A stretch of 27,365 bases of DNA from contig CAZLRU010000018.1 of assembly GCA_964562155.1 (NCBI GenBank), positions 1 through 27,365 on the forward strand. The letters run 5' to 3'. A model generated the notes under the pieces. That model was not told the DNA's origin. It saw nothing but the letters and a program-made list of their open reading frames with translations, and did not search any database. This document shows, piece after piece, positions 22,653 through 27,365 of this stretch (its first letter is position 1; each line of letters begins with the position of its first letter). Source of the stretch: JAGOUY01 sp964562155 (GTDB lineage Bacteria > Patescibacteriota > Patescibacteriia > 2-12-FULL-60-25). The position numbers were made by a program, and so were the translations under genes.

Positions 22653-22785
22653 GCGAGAGAGACTCGAAGGGTACGGCCAATAGATGCCGGTGGCATGTAT
22701 TGGACGACCCCGATTCCGAAGGAGGAGTGAGGTTCTGGTCGTTGCCCCGAACGACGGGTGAGGAAGAGTCTCTCCCGCGGCACCA
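22653..22785 (+). ncRNA. Candidate structured RNA containing copies of the tRNA-Leu 3' end
   Basis: Not a family I recognise. The outer stem pairs GCGAGAGAGACTC (22653-22665) with GAGTCTCTCCCGC (22766-22778), one mismatch. Inside, CCAATA-G-ATGCC-GGT-GGCAT-G-TATTGG makes a long hairpin (about 22677-22703). It is followed by ACGACC...GGTCGT enclosing TTCCGAAGGA, and CCC/GGG. The 20 bases 22766-22785 are identical to tRNA-Leu bases 22593-22612, and 22657-22668 is an inverted copy of its TTCGAGTCTCTC. An 18-bp terminator follows at once. A tRNA-linked small RNA, or a leftover of integration at the tRNA, are the main readings. Strand is inferred from the tRNA and the order of elements; the downstream terminator is symmetric. 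No protein frame fits the segment. Confidence 0.5.
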
Positions 22786-22825
22786 CATAAAAACACCAGA
22801 GAACAAGTCTGGTGTTTTTATGTGG
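22783..22825. terminator. 18-bp perfect hairpin, bidirectional terminator
   Basis: CCACATAAAAACACCAGA (22783-22800), loop GAACAAG, TCTGGTGTTTTTATGTGG (22808-22825). The A and T runs in the arms let it end both the RNA segment upstream and the convergent rhodanese gene. Confidence 0.85.
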
Positions 22826-22840
22826 TAAATAAATACGGGG

Positions 22841-23917
22841 TTAATATCCCCACTCATGCCCCGCATCCCTCACGAGCCCCACCTGCAAATACCCCATCCG
22901 CCGCAATCTCAATTCCAATGCCTCAGCATAAAAATCGCTGTGCTGGTCGTCGCTATAGAGTAAGACGGAGCGATTTTTTTCTAATCCACGAATGATCGAA
23001 GCCACCCGCTCGGAAGTCGATGTCTGCAGATGCAGATGAAGAGCGCCGGGGATATGACCATCCGCAAACGCCGCTTCATCTCGCATATCAATAACCTGCG
23101 CCCCTTCTTGATTCCAACGCCTCGCATCTTTCAGTGCGAGCACTCGACCATGCTCAAACACACTCACAATATCATTCGCCTCCCGCAATCCAGTCCACGG
23201 CAACCCATCCGGAATCCACCCATGACCACCTTCATTGAGCACACCTTGTAACCCACCCAAAATCCCAAAACTTCTCACAAGCCCATGTTCGCGTAGCCAC
23301 CGTGCCGTTTCCTCTCCGCGCATACTATTCCAACAAATCACTAAAATATCCTTGTCCGCTGGAAGTGAGCGATATCCGCCGTTCACCAAATCTCCTAGTC
23401 GTATCCACGTTGTACTCGCATCAACGAAACCAACTTCTCGCTCCTCCTGCTCACGAATATCCAATAATAAAATACGTTGATCCCAATGTTGTTCCTTCAC
23501 AACTTCTTTTAGTAAAGAGGTTGGTACGAGTACGGTACTTGTCGACACACGTTGTGATAACAAGTCGGTCGAACCTTCTGTCGAAGTTGTATGTGTCGGT
23601 GGAAAAACGGTCCCTAGTTGCTGCGTTGGTCGAAAAGACAGGTAACGAATATAGCCAAAACTTCCAACCAACCCGACGGCAAAGCACACCAAAAGAAAAA
23701 ACAATAACCAAATCATTCGCCGTTCACCGAGATTTTGAATAGACCGAGTCAATGTTTTAAGCCAAGCGCCTAATACTCCAATACCCGCCGCCAAAAATCC
23801 CAATATGGTCACCACCCAAGTCAAAAGCGGACCCATGAAATCAGGGGAGGGGATAGCTAAGCCAATTTCAGGCCTCAACCAACCCAACAAGGCAAGCGTG
23901 AGCAGAACGGGTATCAT
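22841..23917 (-). CDS. Membrane-anchored protein with two rhodanese domains
   Basis: A 358 aa protein. The N-terminus has hydrophobic segments at about 1-20, 30-52 and 68-92. Residues 130-235 are a rhodanese domain (ILLLDIREQEEREVGFVDAS, DILVICWNSMRGEETARWL) with active-site Cys195. Residues 250-358 are a second rhodanese domain (AQVIDMRDEAAFADGHIPGA), where the catalytic position reads LLYSDDQHSD: Ser322 stands in for cysteine, so this copy is probably inactive. Two-domain sulfurtransferases with one dead domain are well known, though there the N-terminal copy is usually the dead one. It may handle persulfide sulfur at the membrane. It diverges from the 23926 gene with 8 bp between start codons. 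Confidence 0.85.
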   Translation of the reverse strand: MIPVLLTLALLGWLRPEIGLAIPSPDFMGPLLTWVVTILGFLAAGIGVLGAWLKTLTRSIQNLGERRMIWLLFFLLVCFAVGLVGSFGYIRYLSFRPTQQLGTVFPPTHTTSTEGSTDLLSQRVSTSTVLVPTSLLKEVVKEQHWDQRILLLDIREQEEREVGFVDASTTWIRLGDLVNGGYRSLPADKDILVICWNSMRGEETARWLREHGLVRSFGILGGLQGVLNEGGHGWIPDGLPWTGLREANDIVSVFEHGRVLALKDARRWNQEGAQVIDMRDEAAFADGHIPGALHLHLQTSTSERVASIIRGLEKNRSVLLYSDDQHSDFYAEALELRLRRMGYLQVGLVRDAGHEWGY

Positions 23918-23925
23918 ATAAACGT

Positions 23926-24948
23926 ATGATGCCTGACGCGGTTCATCCCCACAAAATCCATCTTGAACGCCGTACCTTCGGCGAGCTTCTTTCGCGTCCA
24001 GCGCCAGAAAGTGTCAAAATCATAAAGCACCTATTTTCTCTCGATGGTCCATTTGCTCAGGCTGCCAGATCCCTCGGTTTAGTCGTCGACAGCGGCGTCG
24101 CAAACACATATATCCATATCATCGAAGGCTATCTCTTCGTTCGATCTGACAAAGAACTATTTCATGTACCAACGGGCCTTAAAAAATTTCACACGCTTTG
24201 GCAATTACAAAAACACCTTTCAATATTTCCAGAGACATTTTACACACAATCGGCTGAGTCAGTTTCAGACATCGAGCAACGGTATGCGCTGACAGCTCTC
24301 CTGGCAAAACTCGCCGTGCATCGACGAGATCACATTGGTATCAATCTCGATAAGCTCTGGCACGCGCGAGAAACATGGATCGAACAACAAGGTGATCAAG
24401 TTCTCATCCAAGACATAGATCTACAGCATCCAAACGAGTCAAAACGCCGACAAACCTGGTCCAAGCCTACGAGCATCGCCGACGCCTATGCCATTCTCCG
24501 TGAAGACGCCAAAGACGAGTGGCGCAAAACACTCCCTAAAATAAAAGCGACACTCCCTCCATCGCCTACAAAAGAACTACCACTCGATATCGTCATAGAA
24601 GACGATCAAGTCTCCGTAGAAAAAACCAACAAGCCACAAAAAACCGGCCAACCAGTCTCTCTCGGCTACGCCGAAGGCGTCGCCGTGCTTCCAACAAATC
24701 CAACAGACAATATTCCGCCTAACGCCATCATCATCGTCCACGCCCTCACTCCCGCGTGGGATGTGATGCTCAACAAGCGACCGCTAGGAGTCATCGCCGA
24801 ACTCGGCGGACCATTAAGTCACGGCGCCATCCAATGCCGAGAACGAAAAATTCCGGCGATTTTTGGGTATGAGAATGCCCGCAAGAGAATACAGGGCGGA
24901 TCAAATATTACTTTAGATGCCAATAGAAATGATATTAAAATAATTTGA
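23926..24948 (+). CDS. Second orphan PEP-utilising mobile-domain protein
   Basis: A 340 aa protein. Residues about 245-338 form a PEP-utiliser phosphohistidine domain: VSLGYAEGVAVLPT, NAIIIVHALTPAWDVMLNKR, then ELGGPLSHGAIQCRERKIPA with the expected His299, and IFGYENARKRIQGGSNITLD. Instead of the usual T-C-H/S-H-A-A pattern it has LSHGAIQC, still within family variation. Residues 1-230 are unrecognised and mixed helix/strand, with no ATP-grasp or PEP-binding barrel. It shares only the mobile domain with the 17439 protein. The start is ATG 23926 or 23929. The short divergent spacer holds an ATCATA/TATGAT dyad but no ribosome binding site, so its mRNA may be leaderless. Confidence 0.78.
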   Translation: MMPDAVHPHKIHLERRTFGELLSRPAPESVKIIKHLFSLDGPFAQAARSLGLVVDSGVANTYIHIIEGYLFVRSDKELFHVPTGLKKFHTLWQLQKHLSIFPETFYTQSAESVSDIEQRYALTALLAKLAVHRRDHIGINLDKLWHARETWIEQQGDQVLIQDIDLQHPNESKRRQTWSKPTSIADAYAILREDAKDEWRKTLPKIKATLPPSPTKELPLDIVIEDDQVSVEKTNKPQKTGQPVSLGYAEGVAVLPTNPTDNIPPNAIIIVHALTPAWDVMLNKRPLGVIAELGGPLSHGAIQCRERKIPAIFGYENARKRIQGGSNITLDANRNDIKII

Positions 24949-24994
24949 CAAGACGGACTGTCTGGTGATGGGATTCGCCCCAAGGAGGTGTCGC

Positions 24995-25468
24995 ATGAGC
25001 GACGCGTTAAGAGATCTCCTGACAGGGGTTCGGATTCTGTGGCTCGATCCCGACCGGCGAGCGTTCACCGCCTTCGGCGACGCACTGCCGGAGACCGGGG
25101 CGCTCGTCACCCATGTCAGCGATGTCGATGAAGCCGTTCGAGCGGTCCACGCAGGTGGCTTCGATCTGGTCATCACCGAAATGTGGATGCCCCCGGGCCA
25201 GATCTTCGGCGAAGATGCGATGGCCAAGGGCGGTCACTGCACGGGTATGTCTTTCGAGCGCTGGCTCCGTGATCCTGCAGGAGGCAACCGCTCCGTGGAC
25301 GAGGTCCCTCTCCTGCTCTTTACCAACGCCGGAACAGCCTACTTTTCAAGGTATGGCGCGCAAGGTCCGCAAGGTCGGCGTGACAAACTCCTCATGAAGG
25401 ATGATGCCTATGCCGTGCCCTCACGGTTCCCACTCTTCCTGCGGAGCATGCTCCTTCCGAAACAATAA
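24995..25468 (+). CDS. Receiver-like protein lacking the phospho-acceptor Asp
   Basis: A 157 aa protein. It follows a response-regulator receiver pattern: VRILWLDPDRRAFTAFGDAL (acidic residues Asp18 and Asp20), ALVTHVSDVDEAVRAVHAGG, FDLVITEMWMPPGQ, PLLLFTNAG (Thr110) and KLLMKDDAY (Lys). At the phospho-acceptor position (DLVITE versus the usual DLVLLD) there is Glu62, so it should not be phosphorylated and may mimic the active state. An insertion of about 30 residues (FGEDAMAKGGHCTGMSFERW) lies after the loop. A strong AAGGAGG site (24982-24988) 6 nt before ATG 24995 fixes the start. A TTGACA box overlaps the stop of the gene before it. GC-rich codon use differs from both neighbours and matches the other GC-rich units. 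There is no DNA-binding output domain and no kinase nearby. Confidence 0.7.
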   Translation: MSDALRDLLTGVRILWLDPDRRAFTAFGDALPETGALVTHVSDVDEAVRAVHAGGFDLVITEMWMPPGQIFGEDAMAKGGHCTGMSFERWLRDPAGGNRSVDEVPLLLFTNAGTAYFSRYGAQGPQGRRDKLLMKDDAYAVPSRFPLFLRSMLLPKQ

Positions 25469-25480
25469 CTGATCCACTCT

Positions 25481-25507
25481 CCGCCCGTACCATCGAGCGG
25501 TTTTAAA
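25481..25507 (+). terminator. Weak terminator between receiver-like gene and tdk
   Basis: CCGC-C-CG pairs with CG-A-GCGG (25481-25500) with one mismatch, followed by TTTTAAAATATTATTTTTT. It would serve the plus-strand gene; the A/T tract also borders the tdk stop. Confidence 0.45.
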
Positions 25508-25510
25508 ATA

Positions 25511-26113
25511 TTATTTTTTGCTAACCTCGTGATGCGCCAAGCATCGTGCCTCATACGTCACGCCTTTAGCACTTCCCTCAACAAGAATCATCGGGTCCTC
25601 ATACGGCACCGCCTTCCCATCGCGTAATCGCTGCGTTCGCGTCGCGTTATATCCACGGCACACACTACACACCGCGCGCGAGCGTTGAATCACTGTCTCC
25701 GGAATGGCCATCAGTGCCGCGCACGTCGGAAACAGTTCACCTCGAAAACTCGTATCAATACCCGCAGCCAAAATAATTTTTCCCTTACGCAGTTCTTCCT
25801 CCAAGACGACCACGAGCTCAGGCGTAAACATATTCACTTCATCAACGCCGATCACAAGCTTATCCTGCACGAATCGTCGCATCTCCTGCATGTCATTCGG
25901 ATCAACCCCGACCGCCTCAATCAATAACCCCGACCGCGACTGCACGGTCGGCGTCCGCGTATCAATCGACGGCCGTAAGCAGATCAGAGGAATTTGCTGC
26001 TCATGAAAAATCCGCAAATGCCTAACCAACTCCAGTGTCTTCCCAGAAAACATCGGCCCCGTAAAAAACGTGAGTGTCCCCTGATGCCCAATCGGCGAAG
26101 TAAGCAAAGACAT
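25511..26113 (-). CDS. tdk: Thymidine kinase (type II)
   Basis: A 200 aa thymidine kinase that phosphorylates thymidine to dTMP in salvage. Visible features are the P-loop TGPMFSGKT (18-26), the Walker-B-like GVDEVNMF, the substrate lasso IDTSFRGELFPTCAALM, and the zinc site CSVC with CLAHH near the C-terminus. The usual D-E-A-Q-F is DEVNMF here, a modest divergence. ATG 26113 (MSLLTSPIG) gives the normal N-terminus; an in-frame ATG five codons upstream (26128) is possible. CPR cells commonly rely on nucleoside salvage, which fits a kept tdk. Confidence 0.93.
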   Translation of the reverse strand: MSLLTSPIGHQGTLTFFTGPMFSGKTLELVRHLRIFHEQQIPLICLRPSIDTRTPTVQSRSGLLIEAVGVDPNDMQEMRRFVQDKLVIGVDEVNMFTPELVVVLEEELRKGKIILAAGIDTSFRGELFPTCAALMAIPETVIQRSRAVCSVCRGYNATRTQRLRDGKAVPYEDPMILVEGSAKGVTYEARCLAHHEVSKK

Positions 26114-26152
26114 ATCGTCCGCCAGCATACGTCCCTCTATCCACTTTTACTA

Positions 26153-26296
26153 GGGTCCGTAACCGAGCACTTGTTTCTGACGAGGACTGTCTGAGCTAGG
26201 AGCTATTCCGATGTGGTCGCTGCGCCTGAAGGAAGAGCTCCGGTTCCGAAGGAAAGCGAGTTCCGCAGGCAGAAACAAGCGCTCGGTTACGGACCC
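26153..26296. ncRNA. Candidate long-stem structured RNA (strand uncertain)
   Basis: The ends form a 27-bp stem with a single mismatch: GGGTCCGTAACCGAGC then ACTTGTTTCTG (26153-26179) against 26270-26296. Inside lies a large asymmetric internal loop. It is capped by a second stem GGAGCT-A-TTCC pairing with GGAA-G-AGCTCC (about 26200-26243), and the 3' side of the loop can form a small hairpin around TTCCGAAGGAA. Closing stem, central bubble and capped arm recall the architecture of 6S RNA, but the sequence is not one I can assign and 144 nt is short for 6S. No protein frame fits. It lies in the 224-bp gap between tdk and rlmH, both on the minus strand. A transposon remnant with long terminal inverted repeats is an alternative. 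Confidence 0.5.
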
Positions 26297-26337
26297 ATCC
26301 CCCACCTCTCCTGCCGCGCGCAACGCCCTCCTAATAT

Positions 26338-26811
26338 TTATTTATGATACTCCTTCCCCCGTAAAATCGTCTCCGCACGATACAATTGTTCTAATAATAA
26401 AATACGCGTCAGCACATGTGGCATGGTCTGCTTTCCAAATGATAAAAGGTGATGCGCTTTTTTCCTCACTTCATCCGTAAGTCCCCAAGATCCTCCAATC
26501 AGAAAAACGACCAGTCTCCCGCCTTCGCTCCAGCGCTCAACCCGCTCCGCGAACTTCGTTGAAGCATCGTTGACTCCTCGTTCATCAAGAGCGATAATCG
26601 TCGCATTCGCGGGCAGAGACTGTAACAATCGTTCTCCCTCCCGTTTCCGTGTCTCTTCTACGTTCGGCTTAGCCGATCCTCGGTGCGCTTCTTCCAACTC
26701 AACCACTTCAACCCTGGCAAATGGCCGCAATGAATCGATATATTTGTGGATAGCCTGTGGATGCCACTCCTCGTGACTCGCTCCAATGACCCGAATAACA
26801 AAATGGTGCAT
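26338..26811 (-). CDS. rlmH: 23S rRNA pseudouridine-1915 N3-methyltransferase RlmH
   Basis: A 157 aa SPOUT-class methyltransferase, normal RlmH length. It methylates pseudouridine 1915 in helix 69 of 23S rRNA on assembled 70S ribosomes. Visible features are the start HHFVIRVIGASHEEW, the segment ATIIALDERGVNDASTKFAE, the SAM-knot glycine motif VVFLIGGSWGLTDEV, and the C-terminal LLEQLYRAETILRGKEYHK signature. ATG 26811 is chosen; the frame is open 13 codons further upstream. It points away from the 23S gene that starts about 525 bp downstream on the plus strand. Confidence 0.93.
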   Translation of the reverse strand: MHHFVIRVIGASHEEWHPQAIHKYIDSLRPFARVEVVELEEAHRGSAKPNVEETRKREGERLLQSLPANATIIALDERGVNDASTKFAERVERWSEGGRLVVFLIGGSWGLTDEVRKKAHHLLSFGKQTMPHVLTRILLLEQLYRAETILRGKEYHK

Positions 26812-26906
26812 ATCTCTATGATGAAGTTTTTTTACAAAAAAAGCCAACATTCTGGGGAAAAACGCCCGGTCTTACAGCTCCAGTCGATGATCTTGGTTCT
26901 TAACTC

Positions 26907-26935
26907 TTGACAGCCTCCGCGGTCTTCTATAAAGT
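26907..26935 (+). promoter_or_regulatory. Strong promoter-like site upstream of 23S rRNA
   Basis: TTGACA (26907-26912), a 17-bp spacer and TAAAGT (26930-26935). It lies 400 bp before the 23S start. The 26812-27335 stretch holds no substantial gene, only two short frames (26991-27041, 16 codons; 27092-27163, 23 codons) of doubtful status. Confidence 0.55.
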
Positions 26936-27172
26936 ACCGCCACATTCTAACACCACCTCCCCAGAACACACGGTAGAAACCGAGGGAGCAATGGAGACCA
27001 AAGCCTACGACAAACCATCGTTCCAGCCTGATCTCCCATGATCAGCTTGGCACCCGCCAGGCTCTTTTCATCCAAAAGTAGATTGACACAGATGAGTGCC
27101 GAGATCCTCGACCATCATCCGTGTCCGTCCTACGCCGCTCATGTATCGGATCGCGTACGATAGACAGTGAAC

Positions 27173-27200
27173 TTCGACAAAAGAAGAATCAATATACAAT
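27173..27200 (+). promoter_or_regulatory. Second promoter-like site before 23S rRNA
   Basis: TTCGAC (27173-27178), a 16-bp spacer and TACAAT (27195-27200). It would start a transcript about 130 nt before the 23S 5' end. Confidence 0.45.
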
Positions 27201-27302
27201 GCGTATATGGCATGGTGTCCTCCTTAACGTTCGTCTGATCGTTATTGAGGGCAGCCTGCAAAATTGCAATTAGTTAAGTCCGCACGTACATCGAATAAAC
27301 TA

Positions 27303-27337
27303 CCGTCCAACCGAAGTAACATTCGGCGTCTGGATGG
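27303..27337 (+). other. Hairpin at the 5' boundary of 23S rRNA
   Basis: CCGTCCA (27303-27309) pairs with TGGATGG (27331-27337, one G-U), enclosing CCGAA-GTAACA-TTCGG (27311-27326). Its right arm reaches the first bases of 23S. It may guide 5' processing. Confidence 0.5.
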
Positions 27338-27365
27338 TCGAAGCACGTAAGGGCATACGGTGGAT
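27336..27365 (+). rRNA. 23S ribosomal RNA, first 30 bases (cut by window edge)
   Basis: GGTCGAAGCACGTAAGGGCA followed by TACGGTGGAT aligns with the bacterial 23S 5' end (E. coli GGTTAAGCGACTAAGCG, TACACGGTGGAT). No 16S 3' end, anti-Shine-Dalgarno CCTCC context or spacer tRNA is seen upstream in the window. Confidence 0.88.

Noticed and set aside
22653..22785. Second tRNA gene after tRNA-Leu
   Set aside because: Only the 3' strand of the tRNA is duplicated; there is no acceptor 5' strand, D arm or anticodon arm.
26153..26296. Signal recognition particle (4.5S) RNA
   Set aside because: A GAAGGA stretch recalls helix 8, but the conserved GGAAGGNAGCA-type core and its partner strand are not present on either strand.
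1..27365. TGA recoded as glycine (genetic code 25)
   Set aside because: Several genes, including the 718 aa gene and the 47-codon gene, end at TGA directly before non-coding features, and the conserved proteins read normally with TGA as stop.

Overview
The window reads as a piece of a Candidate Phyla Radiation (Patescibacteria) genome, probably of the Parcubacteria group; this placement is inference from gene content. The signs are a surface protein whose N-terminal domain is typical of that group, orphan PEP-utilising mobile-domain proteins, a TRM11-like methyltransferase with a non-standard motif IV, very short intergenic gaps, and many short proteins without recognisable relatives. TGA works as a stop codon throughout, so recoding of TGA as in Gracilibacteria or Absconditabacteria is unlikely.

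Layout: 1-1170 holds the end of a tRNA-Ser(CGA) gene and two unrecognised small genes. 1172-4131 is a compact Fe-S cluster assembly operon: Rrf2/IscR-like regulator, cysteine desulfurase, IscU-like scaffold with a degenerate extra domain, NifU C-terminal-type carrier and small ferredoxin, ending at a terminator. 4151-12978 is dominated by GC-rich, strongly ribosome-binding-site-driven single genes encoding secreted or single-pass membrane proteins of unknown function (417, 718 and 939 aa) plus a tiny basic protein. A TRM11-like RNA methyltransferase sits among them on the minus strand. 13009-14552 is a 25-bp-armed inverted repeat followed by the classic rpsF-ssb-rpsR operon with promoter and terminator.

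14594-20078 holds an EpmA-like lysine ligase and, a few genes later, its expected substrate EF-P. Between them lie a TrmB-type regulator, a MITE-like palindromic element, a PEP-mobile-domain protein and a small GC-rich gene. 20092-22386 is a large secreted repeat protein. 22526-22825 holds tRNA-Leu(UAG), directly followed by a highly structured non-coding segment built partly from direct and inverted copies of the tRNA 3' end. 22841-26113 holds a membrane-anchored double rhodanese, a second orphan PEP-mobile-domain protein, a pseudo-receiver protein and thymidine kinase. 26153-27365 holds a second long-stem RNA candidate, rlmH, a non-coding stretch with two promoter-like sites, and the first 30 bases of 23S rRNA with no 16S gene upstream.

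How the parts fit: housekeeping blocks (Fe-S assembly, S6/SSB/S18, EF-P and its modifier, RlmH beside the 23S gene whose product it methylates) alternate with monocistronic GC-rich units. Each of those units tends to have its own promoter, structured leader, strong Shine-Dalgarno and GC-rich hairpin terminator. The most unusual items are the two structured RNA candidates (22653-22785 and 26153-26296), the family of GC-rich membrane proteins, and the inverted repeat upstream of rpsF. All calls were made by reading the sequence; no database search or folding program was run.
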